This document shows positions 19,266 to 26,752 of a stretch of DNA of 64,000 nucleotides, piece by piece. How positions within the stretch are numbered: the stretch's first letter is position 1; every line of letters starts with the position of its first letter. Position numbers and translations under genes: made by a program. The DNA lies in contig NZ_CP042266.1 of the NCBI RefSeq assembly GCF_007856155.1, positions 1,550,001 through 1,614,000 of the forward strand. The letters run 5' to 3'. The notes below the pieces were generated by a model. The model made no database searches and was not told the origin of the DNA. It saw only the letters and a list, made by a program, of their open reading frames with translations. This DNA is from Streptomyces qinzhouensis. GTDB lineage: Bacteria > Actinomycetota > Actinomycetes > Streptomycetales > Streptomycetaceae.

Positions 19266-19288
19266 ACCGTACGACCCGCCACTGACAA
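19266..19288 (-). promoter_or_regulatory. PafBC/RecA-NDp damage promoter of uvrB
   Basis: Minus strand: TTGTCAGTG (19288-19280), exactly 8 nt, TACGGT (19271-19266). This is a full match to the RecA-independent DNA-damage promoter consensus TTGTCRgtg-N8-TAnnnT known from mycobacteria. The ATG follows after 7 nt, so the mRNA should be leaderless. Confidence 0.88.
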
Positions 19289-19347
19289 TCGGGTCCCGGA
19301 CCGCCCCGGAGTGCCCGTGGGGCGGTGTTCGGAGGGCTCGCGGGGCA

Positions 19348-19393
19348 GTGTCCGGAGTGCCCGCCGGGTGGTGTCCGGAGTGCCCGCCGGGTG
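19348..19393. repeat. 23-bp tandem repeat, two perfect copies
   Basis: GTGTCCGGAGTGCCCGCCGG starts a 23-bp unit at 19348 and again at 19371. Degenerate copies extend back to about 19303 towards the uvrB promoter. Confidence 0.8.
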
Positions 19394-19419
19394 GTGTTTC
19401 GGAGCGGACGGGCCGCCGG

Positions 19420-20367
19420 TCACCAGCCGTCGTGGTACGGCGACCGCGACTCCCGGCGCATGCCGTCGTCGCCGGGTCCCGGGCTCCAGGTCCGGGCCCG
19501 GGAATCGGCGGCCGGGCCCCAGCCCCGGGCTCCGGAATCGGCGGCTCCGACGCCGGAGGGGCTGAGCGGGCCGTCGGCGGGGATCCCGGGTGCGGGGGCG
19601 GTGGCCCGCCCGGTGCGGCGCTCCCACTCCGGCTCGCCCATCACCAGCAGTGGGTCGAACATCACCACGACCCCGGCGACGATCAGGAACACCAGCGGCC
19701 CGATCAGCATCGGCAGGAGCAGGGACGCGGCCGACTCGCCGGCCCGTACGGAGCCCGCCGAGCCGTGCAGGTGGACGCTGACGGCGGCCATGCCCGTGTA
19801 GTGCATCCCGGTCACCGCGACCCCCATCACCATGCTGGCGCCGAGGCTGGCGAGGAAGCCGTGGATGGACACGGCGGCCCACAGGGCGGCCGTGGCGGCC
19901 ACGACCGCGATGACGACGGAGAGGGTGACCGTGACGGTGTCGTACGACAGGGTGCCCGGGAGCCGCATTCCGGCCATGCCGAGGTAGTGCATGGACGCGA
20001 CCCCGAGCCCGGTGATCGTGCCCCCGGTCACCAGGGCCATGGGCGTGGCGCCGCGATGACCGACGATGAAGATCCCGATACCGACCATGACGATCGCCAC
20101 ACCGAGACTGGCGAAGGTGATCATCGGGTCGTAGGTGATCGACGCTTCCTCGACCGTGAATCCGATCATGGCGATGAAGTGCATGGTCCAGATACCGGAC
20201 CCGATAGCCGCCGATCCCAGGGCCAGCCATCCCGCTTTGAACGAATGCGTGTTGCGGACCGAACGCGTCGTACAACGCAGCCCGAGGGCGGCGCCCAGGC
20301 AGGCCATCAGAAAGGCGACCAGGGGGGTGACGATTCCGTAGCTGAATCCGTCGATGGTTCCCTGCAT
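19420..20367 (-). CDS. MHYT-domain membrane sensor
   Basis: 315 residues, about seven TM helices. Three repeats of the MHYT motif are present: [16 protein letters not shown] and MHYTGMAA, plus a Met/His-rich [10 protein letters not shown] stretch. The family is thought to bind copper near the outer membrane face and sense oxygen, CO or NO. Here no GGDEF, EAL or kinase domain is attached; the C-terminal ~80 residues are a disordered Gly/Arg/Pro/Ser tail. It is therefore an orphan sensor module, common in Streptomyces. The start is ATG at 20365-20367. Confidence 0.9.
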   Translation of the reverse strand: MQGTIDGFSYGIVTPLVAFLMACLGAALGLRCTTRSVRNTHSFKAGWLALGSAAIGSGIWTMHFIAMIGFTVEEASITYDPMITFASLGVAIVMVGIGIFIVGHRGATPMALVTGGTITGLGVASMHYLGMAGMRLPGTLSYDTVTVTLSVVIAVVAATAALWAAVSIHGFLASLGASMVMGVAVTGMHYTGMAAVSVHLHGSAGSVRAGESAASLLLPMLIGPLVFLIVAGVVVMFDPLLVMGEPEWERRTGRATAPAPGIPADGPLSPSGVGAADSGARGWGPAADSRARTWSPGPGDDGMRRESRSPYHDGW

Positions 20368-20668
20368 GTAGTGCGTCCCTGCTCCCGGCCTCGCGCGATC
20401 CCCTGGTGTGATCCCGTGATCCCCCGGTGGAACGTCTGTTCAGGGGCTGAGGGTATGACCTCGGGGAATGCGGATGAACAGGCGGGGCCGAATTAATCGG
20501 AGTGAAAGCGTCCGGGTACCGTGTTGTGCGCGCTCACGTTCGGTTTCTGCTCGTTTTCCCGCGCGGCGACGTTGGTTTTTGCGCGCTTCGGCGGACGGGG
20601 TGGAACGGGGCCGTGCGGGCCCCGCGGGTTTCGCCCGGCCCCGCGGGTTCGCCGGGCCCAGGGGTCGA
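20368..20668. other. Divergent intergenic region, MHYT / ogt
   Basis: No supported gene. The section 20490-20590 is AT-richer than its surroundings (AATTAATCGG, GTTGGTTTTTGC) and probably holds the MHYT-gene promoter. GC-rich repeats begin near 20610. Confidence 0.4.
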
Positions 20669-20729
20669 CGGGGCTCGCGGGTTCGCCGGGCCGGGGTTCG
20701 CCGGGGCTCGCGGGTTCGCCGGGCCGGGG
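20669..20729. repeat. 28-bp direct repeat just upstream of the ogt promoter
   Basis: Two perfect 28-bp copies (20669-20696 and 20702-20729; core GGCTCGCGGGTTCGCCGGGC) are 5 bp apart. Degenerate copies precede them from 20610. The second copy ends 3 bp before the -35 element. Confidence 0.85.
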
Positions 20730-20732
20730 CTG

Positions 20733-20755
20733 TTGTCGGTGCCCGGTCGTACCGT
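20733..20755 (+). promoter_or_regulatory. PafBC/RecA-NDp damage promoter of ogt
   Basis: TTGTCGGTG (20733-20741), 8 nt, TACCGT (20750-20755) and then 6 nt to the ATG. Full match to TTGTCRgtg-N8-TAnnnT, with a leaderless start. Confidence 0.88.
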
Positions 20756-20761
20756 GGCGGT

Positions 20762-21310
20762 ATGAAGAGCTTCGAGTGGACGGTCGTGGACTCGGCCGTC
20801 GGTCCGCTGCTGCTGGCCGCGACCGACCGCGGGCTGGTCAATGTCGTGTTCCATGCCGACGAGCGGGTCCGGGACGCCGCGGTGCGGAAGCTGGCCGCGC
20901 GCCTCGGGGCGACCCCGGTCGAGGTCTCCGCCGCGACGGTCGCTCCGGCCGGGTGGCTCGCCGAGCCGATACGGCAGATCGCGGCGTACTTCGCGGGCGG
21001 TCTGACGGAGTTCACGCTGCCGCTGGACTGGTCGCTGTCCGGCGGATTCAACCGGGAGGTCCTGCGGCGGCTGGCCGAGGACGTCCCGTACGGCACGGTC
21101 GTCGGATACGGCGAGCTGGCCGCCCGGATGGACCGGCCGGGCGGTGCGCAGGCGGTGGGGGCGGCGATGGGGTCCAATCCGCTGCCGGTGGTCGTGGCCT
21201 GTCACCGGGTGGTCGAGACGGACGGCAAGCTGGGCGGGTTCGGCGGCGGCCTCGAGGCCAAGCGGCGGCTGCTGGCGCTGGAAGGGGTGCTGCCGGAGCC
21301 GCTGTTCTGA
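20762..21310 (+). CDS. ogt: Methylated-DNA-[protein]-cysteine S-methyltransferase
   Basis: 182 residues. The enzyme moves the alkyl group from O6-alkylguanine to its own cysteine, once per molecule. The helix-turn-helix region (VPYGTVVGYGELA) and the active site are present; the usual PCHRV reads ACHRV here, with catalytic Cys147 kept, followed by GKLGGFGGGLEAKRRLL. The frame is open upstream without homology; the ATG at 20762 was chosen by protein start and by the damage promoter 6 nt away. Expression is expected to rise with DNA damage independently of LexA. Confidence 0.95.
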   Translation: MKSFEWTVVDSAVGPLLLAATDRGLVNVVFHADERVRDAAVRKLAARLGATPVEVSAATVAPAGWLAEPIRQIAAYFAGGLTEFTLPLDWSLSGGFNREVLRRLAEDVPYGTVVGYGELAARMDRPGGAQAVGAAMGSNPLPVVVACHRVVETDGKLGGFGGGLEAKRRLLALEGVLPEPLF

Positions 21311-21428
21311 GCCCTGTCGCGCCGACGGCCCGGGACGGGCCTCCGAAGCCCCGCCGGCGAGCCGGAACGCCAGGTGAGAGGCGTGCGGACGGTTTCGTGA
21401 CGGCGGTCGAACTGACACACTGCGTCGA

Positions 21429-22832
21429 GTGAGCCCAAGCCCTGATCTGCCCGAGATATCCGCGATATCCCCCGCCGAGCCGGTCGTCGGCGAGGCCGCT
21501 GTGCCACCGCCGGGCATCCCGGCCGGGAGCCCGCCCGGGAGCAAGGCCGGAGGCACGGGCTGGAGCACGGCCGGGGCGGTCACGGAAGCGGAACTTCCCG
21601 CTCTGCGGCGGCGGGTCACCATCGCCCTGGTCATCAGCCAGATCCTCGGCGGTCTGGGGATCGCCACCGGGGTCGCCCTGGCCGCGGTGCTGGCACAGGA
21701 GGTCAGCGGTACGGACGCGCTGTCCGGTCTCGCGTCCACGGCGTCCGTGGTGGGCACGGCCCTGCTGTCGATGCCGCTGGCCGCGCTGATGACCGCGCGC
21801 GGGCGGCGGGCCGGGCTGGCCCTGGCCTATGTCATCGGAGCCCTGGGCTCGGTTGTGGTGGTCCTGGGGGCCGTCGCCGGGAACTTCCCGCTGCTGTTGC
21901 TGGGGCTGGCCGCTTTCGGCGCCGCGAGTTCGGCGAATCTCCAGGCCCGGTTCGCCGCCGCCGACCTCGCGCTGCCCGAACGGCGCGGCCGGGCCATCTC
22001 CCTGGTGGTGTGGGCGACCACGATCGGTGCCGTCCTCGGCCCGAACATCGCGGGACCCGCGGGCCGCAGCGTCTCCGGCCTCGGCATCCCGTCCGTGGCC
22101 GGTCCGTTCGTCTGGGCCGCGGGAGTCTTCCTGCTGGCGGCGGCGGTCCTTCAGGCGATGCTGCGACCCGATCCGCTGCTGACCGCCCGGGCGCTGTCCC
22201 GGGAGACCACCGGTCGCGCGGAGGGCTCGCTGCGGTCCGGTGTCCGCGCGGTCCGGGAGTCCCCGGCGGCGCTGCTCGCGCTGGTGGCCCTCGCCGTTTC
22301 CCACACCGTCATGGTGTCGATCATGTCGATGACGCCGATCGCCCTCAAGCACCACGGCGCCGGGATCGAACTCATCGGCCTGGTGATCAGCGGTCATATC
22401 GCGGGCATGTACGCCTTCTCCCCGGTGATGGGCTGGCTGGCGGACCGGTACGGCCGGATGACCGTCATCGGGCTCGCCGTCGGTCTGCTGGCGGTGGCCG
22501 CGCTGCTCGCCGGAACGGCCGGTTCGAGCCACTCCCGGGTCGCCGCGGGGCTGTTCGTCCTGGGGCTGGGCTGGTCGGCCGGGGTGGTCGCCGGTTCCGC
22601 CCTGCTGACCGACTCGGTACCGCAGTCCGCGCGGGCGCCCGTACAGGGTCTGTCCGATCTGGCCATGAACGCCTCGGCGGGCGTCGGCGGTGCCCTGTCG
22701 GGGCTGGTCGTATCGCAGCTCGGCTACGGATATCTGAACCTCATCGGCGCACTGCTGCTGCTCCCGCTGGCCGCGCTGGCCCTCCGCCGCTCGCTCAGCC
22801 GGCCCGGGAACGGCTCGCCCCGCCCTTCCTGA
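21429..22832 (+). CDS. MFS transporter, multidrug-type
   Basis: 467 residues with 12 predicted TM helices. A ~60-residue Pro/Gly-rich cytosolic N-terminus precedes TM1 (RRVTIALVISQILGGLGI). The inter-helix 2/3 motif (MTARGRRAGLALAY) and the second-half equivalent (GWLADRYGRMTVIG) are family-typical. GTG at 21429 has no ribosome binding site; CACACT lies 7 nt upstream, so leaderless translation is possible. A later start cannot be excluded. The substrate is unknown. It is followed after 41 bp by psuG, but whether it carries pseudouridine is speculation. Confidence 0.88.
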   Translation: MSPSPDLPEISAISPAEPVVGEAAVPPPGIPAGSPPGSKAGGTGWSTAGAVTEAELPALRRRVTIALVISQILGGLGIATGVALAAVLAQEVSGTDALSGLASTASVVGTALLSMPLAALMTARGRRAGLALAYVIGALGSVVVVLGAVAGNFPLLLLGLAAFGAASSANLQARFAAADLALPERRGRAISLVVWATTIGAVLGPNIAGPAGRSVSGLGIPSVAGPFVWAAGVFLLAAAVLQAMLRPDPLLTARALSRETTGRAEGSLRSGVRAVRESPAALLALVALAVSHTVMVSIMSMTPIALKHHGAGIELIGLVISGHIAGMYAFSPVMGWLADRYGRMTVIGLAVGLLAVAALLAGTAGSSHSRVAAGLFVLGLGWSAGVVAGSALLTDSVPQSARAPVQGLSDLAMNASAGVGGALSGLVVSQLGYGYLNLIGALLLLPLAALALRRSLSRPGNGSPRPS

Positions 22833-22873
22833 GGCGGGTTTGCGTGCTCCCTCCCGGTGCCAGGGATGGGGAC

Positions 22874-23776
22874 ATGGTGCTCATGGAGGTTTCCGAGGAA
22901 GTACGCGACGCGCTCGACGCCGGACGGCCGGTCGTCGCGCTGGAGTCCACGATCATCGCCCACGGTCTGCCCCGGCCGCGCAATCTGGCCGTGGCCGCCG
23001 AGCTGGAGGGGATCGTACGCTCGCTGGGCGCCGTCCCGGCCACGATCGCGGTCCTCGACGGCCGGGCCCGGATCGGGCTCGACGGCGCGCAGTTGGCGCG
23101 GATCGCGAGCGGGGACGGGGTGCGCAAGCTGGGCCGCCGGGATCTGGCGCCCGCTCTGGCGGCGGGCGCCGACGGGGCGACGACCGTGTCCGCCACGGCC
23201 TTCCTCGCCGCCCGGGCCGGAATCCGGGTCTTCGCGACGGGTGGTCTCGGCGGGGTGCACCGCGACTGGACGCACTCCCAGGACGAATCGGCCGATCTGC
23301 CGCAACTGGCCCGGACCGGGATCGCCGTGGTCTGCGCCGGGGTGAAATCGGTTCTGGACGTTCCGGCCACGCTCCAGCGGCTGGAGACGCTCGGGGTCGG
23401 CGTCGTCGGCTACCGGACGGACCGCTTCCCCGGCTTCTATCTGACGTCCTCGGGCGAACCCGTCGACTGGACGGTCCGCTCACCGGAGGAGGCGGCGGCG
23501 GTGATCCGCGCCCGTGAGGAACTCGGCGGCACCGCGTCCGCCCTGATCATCGCGAACCCGGTCCCCGAGTCCGAGCAGCTCGATCCCGCGCTCCACGACC
23601 GGGTGCTGGACGAGGCCCTCGACGCCTGCACCGAGCACGGCATCGCCGGGCAGGCCGTCACGCCGTTCCTGCTGGACTTCCTGACCCGGCACACCGACGG
23701 TGCTTCTCTGGAGGCGAATGTGGCGGCGGTTCGCGGCAATGTCCGCCTCGCCGCTCTGATCGCGGCGGCGCTATGA
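22874..23776 (+). CDS. psuG: Pseudouridine-5'-phosphate glycosidase
   Basis: 300 residues. PsuG splits pseudouridine 5'-phosphate into uracil and ribose 5-phosphate. The family is unmistakable: ALESTIIAHGLPRPRN at the N-terminus, the Mn-site region GGLGGVHRDW, the catalytic Lys region CAGVKSVLD and NPVPESEQL near the C-terminus. ATG 22874 was selected among nearby ATGs (a second is at 22883) because family members begin close to it. The stop overlaps the ATG of a PfkB kinase (ATGA), matching the usual psuG-psuK pairing. Confidence 0.97.
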   Translation: MVLMEVSEEVRDALDAGRPVVALESTIIAHGLPRPRNLAVAAELEGIVRSLGAVPATIAVLDGRARIGLDGAQLARIASGDGVRKLGRRDLAPALAAGADGATTVSATAFLAARAGIRVFATGGLGGVHRDWTHSQDESADLPQLARTGIAVVCAGVKSVLDVPATLQRLETLGVGVVGYRTDRFPGFYLTSSGEPVDWTVRSPEEAAAVIRAREELGGTASALIIANPVPESEQLDPALHDRVLDEALDACTEHGIAGQAVTPFLLDFLTRHTDGASLEANVAAVRGNVRLAALIAAAL

Positions 23777-25299
23777 GCTCGGCCGCCGCCGCCCGCCTCC
23801 GGACCGCGCACTTCCCGTATCCGGGCCCCTCGGTTCGGGAGCCGTCCCCCCAGGAGCGGGGGGCACGGGGTACGGACCCGGCTCCCCCGGCTCCGGCCGC
23901 CCCTCCCGGCCCCGCGGGCACATGGGACGGCCATGGGCATCCGGGCACACCGGACGGCCGTACGCGCCCGGGCGCCGCGGCCGCCGGCGCGCCCGAGGCC
24001 CCCGGCCCGGGCCGGCCCGGGCCGGATCGCCCGGGCCGTCGCGTCCGGCCGACGGCCGATGTCTCGGAGGCGTACCCCGGCATCGGCAGCCGTCCGGACC
24101 CCCCGGCGGACTCCGGCACCGGCACCGGGCCGCGGCGCACCGGGGCGGGTCCCGCCGGTGGGATGCGGGCGGCCGAGGCACGGCTCGGGGCAGGGGTGCG
24201 CGGCGGGGAGCCGGCCGGGCTGCTCGTCGTCGGCGACATCGTCACGGACGTCGTGGCCCGGCACACCACGCCCCTGACCTCCGGTACGGACACCGCGGCC
24301 CGGATCCGGATCCTGCCCGGCGGCGCGGGGGCGAACGTGGCCTGCTGGGCCGCCCGTTCCCGGGGGCTGTCGGCCGTCGCACCCGAGGTGCGGCTGCTGG
24401 GCCGGGTGGGTCGGGCCGACAGCGACTGGCACACCGAGCGGCTGCGGGCCGCCGGGGTCCGTCCGCTCCTGATCCCGGACGATTCGGCGCCGACGGCGAC
24501 CGTCGTCGTCCTCGTCGACGCCGGGGCGGGCGCCGAGCGGACCTTTCTGACCGATAGCGGCGCTGCCCTCCGCATCGGCCCGGCCGACTGGTCACCGTCC
24601 CTGCTGGACGGGGTCGGCCGGCTCCATCTCTCCGGATACCTCCTCTTCTCCGAATCGGGCCGCAGGCTCGTCCGCCTGGCCCGGGAATCGGCCCGGGCCA
24701 GGGGGATCGCGGTGAGCGTCGACCCGGCGTCGGCGGGGTTCATCGCCCGGCGGGGTGTCGGATCCGTCCTCGCCGCGCTCGACGGAGTCGACCTGCTCGT
24801 GCCCAATGCCGACGAGGCCCGGCTGCTCGGCGGCGCCCCCGACCCGGTGGCCGCCGCTGCCGCGCTGAGCCGCCGTTTCCCGCTGGTCGTGGTCACCCTC
24901 GGCGCCGCCGGGGCCGTGGTGGCCGAGCGGGGTGCGGTCACGGCCCGGGTCCCCGCACCCGCCGCGGAGGCCGTGGACTCGACCGGCGCCGGAGACGCGT
25001 TCACCGGCGCCCTTCTCGCCGCCCTGTTGTCGGGGGCCGATCCCGTGGCGGCGGCGGCCGAGGGCTGCCGGGCCGGAGCGGAGGCGGTGACCCGGACCGG
25101 TGGCCGTCCCGAACTCGCGGACGGGCCGGCCCCCGGCCCTCGGAGCGCCCCGGAGGCTCCGGTCCTCCGGGGCGCTCCCCCGGTCCCGGACGGCCGGACC
25201 GCTCCGGGGCGTCCTGACGGCCGGGGCGCCCCGACGGGCTCGGAATCCGGCGGCACCGCACCCCGACTCGGCGGCGAAGGCGCCCTGCCCCGCCCCTGA
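23773..25299 (+). CDS. psuK: PfkB-family kinase, probable pseudouridine kinase with long low-complexity ends
   Basis: 508 residues as drawn. The kinase core runs from about residue 142 (GLLVVGDIVTDVVARH) through GGAGANVACWAARS to DSTGAGDAFTGALL. It overlaps psuG by 4 bp, so pseudouridine kinase is the best guess. The first ~140 residues and last ~60 are Pro/Gly/Ala/Arg-rich with no homology I recognise. An internal ATG at 24163 would remove most of the N-terminal extension but lacks a ribosome binding site, whereas coupling favours 23773. A perfect hairpin lies inside the coding tail. Confidence 0.85.
   Translation: MSSAAAARLRTAHFPYPGPSVREPSPQERGARGTDPAPPAPAAPPGPAGTWDGHGHPGTPDGRTRPGAAAAGAPEAPGPGRPGPDRPGRRVRPTADVSEAYPGIGSRPDPPADSGTGTGPRRTGAGPAGGMRAAEARLGAGVRGGEPAGLLVVGDIVTDVVARHTTPLTSGTDTAARIRILPGGAGANVACWAARSRGLSAVAPEVRLLGRVGRADSDWHTERLRAAGVRPLLIPDDSAPTATVVVLVDAGAGAERTFLTDSGAALRIGPADWSPSLLDGVGRLHLSGYLLFSESGRRLVRLARESARARGIAVSVDPASAGFIARRGVGSVLAALDGVDLLVPNADEARLLGGAPDPVAAAAALSRRFPLVVVTLGAAGAVVAERGAVTARVPAPAAEAVDSTGAGDAFTGALLAALLSGADPVAAAAEGCRAGAEAVTRTGGRPELADGPAPGPRSAPEAPVLRGAPPVPDGRTAPGRPDGRGAPTGSESGGTAPRLGGEGALPRP
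25142..25178. terminator. Perfect 15-bp hairpin inside the 3' end of the kinase gene
   Basis: GGAGCGCCCCGGAGG (25142-25156) pairs fully with 25164-25178 over a 7-nt loop, within the coding tail. It looks like a factor-independent terminator overrun by an extended reading frame. Confidence 0.55.
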
Positions 25300-25367
25300 C
25301 CGCCCGGCAGCCGGGACGCGACGCCTCGCCCTTCACCGCCCGGCACTGCCGCCCCCGGCGGAACCGG

Positions 25368-26021
25368 TCAGCCCGGAACGCCCCACGCCGGGTGCCGGGG
25401 ATCGTCGACCCGTACCAGAACATCGGCCGTCTCCTCCGGCCCCACCTCCTCCTCGTACCGCCGGAACGCGGGCAGCGTCCACTGCTCGGGCCGCCGGGTC
25501 CGCCGGAGCAGCGCGGCGGGCGACAGCCGCAGATGGACCGTCAGATCGAACGGGAAGCCGTGGCCGAGCAGGAACGGCCCGTGCAGCAGGAGCACTCCGC
25601 CGCGCGGCAGTTCCACCCGGGAGCTTCGGGTCGCCCGATCGGTCGCCGGATCCCACAGATCGGGCAGCACCAGCCCCGTACCCCCGCTCTCCAGCGGCCC
25701 GAAGACCTCCCGCCACAGGGCGCCCGTGTCGAACCAGTCGCCGTAGTACGCGTCGGGGTCTTCGCGCCCGTACTCGTACCGCAGCGATGCGGGGCGCAGA
25801 AATCCGCCGGTCCCGACCACGAGTCCGCGCCGCCCGCGCAACCGCAGCGCTTCCCCGATCCGGACGGCGAACTCCCCGCCGCCGGCGGCGGGGGCCCCGT
25901 CGATCCCGATGCGCACCCGGGAAGCCTTGCCCTCGGTCCCTCCGGCCGCGGCCCCGGCGGCAAGGGCCCGGCCGGTGACGGCCTCGGTCAGTCTCTCCCA
26001 GGTGATCGGTTCGAGTCTCAT
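25368..26021 (-). CDS. Uridine kinase-like protein with degenerate P-loop
   Basis: 217 residues resembling the uridine kinase/AAA family: start with IGIDGAPAAGGGEFA where a Walker A motif should be, then the nucleoside-binding-like RYEYGREDPDAYYGDWFD, and VLLLHGPFLLGHGFPFD as the Walker B equivalent. The P-loop lacks the GKS/T lysine, so ordinary ATP-dependent kinase activity is doubtful. Related Streptomyces proteins are routinely named uridine kinase. It is convergent with the psuG/psuK pair, which fits a pyrimidine nucleoside theme, but the activity remains open. Confidence 0.75.
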   Translation of the reverse strand: MRLEPITWERLTEAVTGRALAAGAAAGGTEGKASRVRIGIDGAPAAGGGEFAVRIGEALRLRGRRGLVVGTGGFLRPASLRYEYGREDPDAYYGDWFDTGALWREVFGPLESGGTGLVLPDLWDPATDRATRSSRVELPRGGVLLLHGPFLLGHGFPFDLTVHLRLSPAALLRRTRRPEQWTLPAFRRYEEEVGPEETADVLVRVDDPRHPAWGVPG

Positions 26022-26145
26022 CAGTTCATCATCGTCGAGGCCCGCCGTCGACCCCCTTGGCGACTACTCGCCATCCCGTTGTGCCGGCCGTCGGGTGCGG
26101 GCCCGGTTGGGGCATGAACAGCGGGGAGTGGGAGAGTTCTCCGTC

Positions 26146-26679
26146 ATGACGGACCGCCCGCTGCTGCTGCTCGACGTCGACGGCCCCCTCAACCCTTTCG
26201 CGGCCCGCTTCCCCCGGATGCGCGGCTACACCAGCCACCGGCTCCGCCCCACCGTGTGGCTGACGCGTCAGGCGCCCGGTTCCCGGCGTCACCGGCGCGG
26301 GCTGCGGGTCCGGCTGAACGCCTCGCACGGCGCGCGGTTGGCGGGGCTGCCGTACGAGACCGTATGGGCGTCCGCCTGGGCGGACGAGGCGAACAGCCTG
26401 ATCTCGCCGAGGATCGGTCTGCCGGAGGACCTGCGGGTGGTGGCGTGGCCGACGCCGCCGGCCGCGGACCCCGGCGGTCTGTGCTGGAAGACGCGTCCCC
26501 TCCTGGAGTGGGCCGCCGGGCGTCCGTTCGCCTGGGTGGACGACATGCTGACGGACCGGGACGCCGCCCATGTCGCGGAACACCACGACGCCCCGGCGCT
26601 GTTGCTCCGGATACCGCCTCAGTGGGGGCTGCGGAACGCGGACTTCGCCCGTCTGCGGTCCTGGGCCGAGTCCCTCTGA
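26146..26679 (+). CDS. HAD-like small protein
   Basis: 177 residues. It begins with LLLLDVDGPLNPF, the HAD motif I (DxDGxxN), followed by a variable cap and an FAWVDDMLTDRD segment that fits motif IV with two Asp. The nucleophile Asp is present, so phosphatase activity is possible; many Streptomyces members of this group are annotated only as HAD-domain or secreted-lacking hypothetical proteins. ATG 26146 fits the domain start with GGAGAG upstream. It is convergent with the SWIM gene. Confidence 0.8.
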   Translation: MTDRPLLLLDVDGPLNPFAARFPRMRGYTSHRLRPTVWLTRQAPGSRRHRRGLRVRLNASHGARLAGLPYETVWASAWADEANSLISPRIGLPEDLRVVAWPTPPAADPGGLCWKTRPLLEWAAGRPFAWVDDMLTDRDAAHVAEHHDAPALLLRIPPQWGLRNADFARLRSWAESL

Positions 26680-26752
26680 GGGTCCGCCCGGCGCGTGGCG
26701 CACCGGGACCGGCCGGACCGGTGTCCCGACCGGCCGGGGCGCGGGCCCGGGC

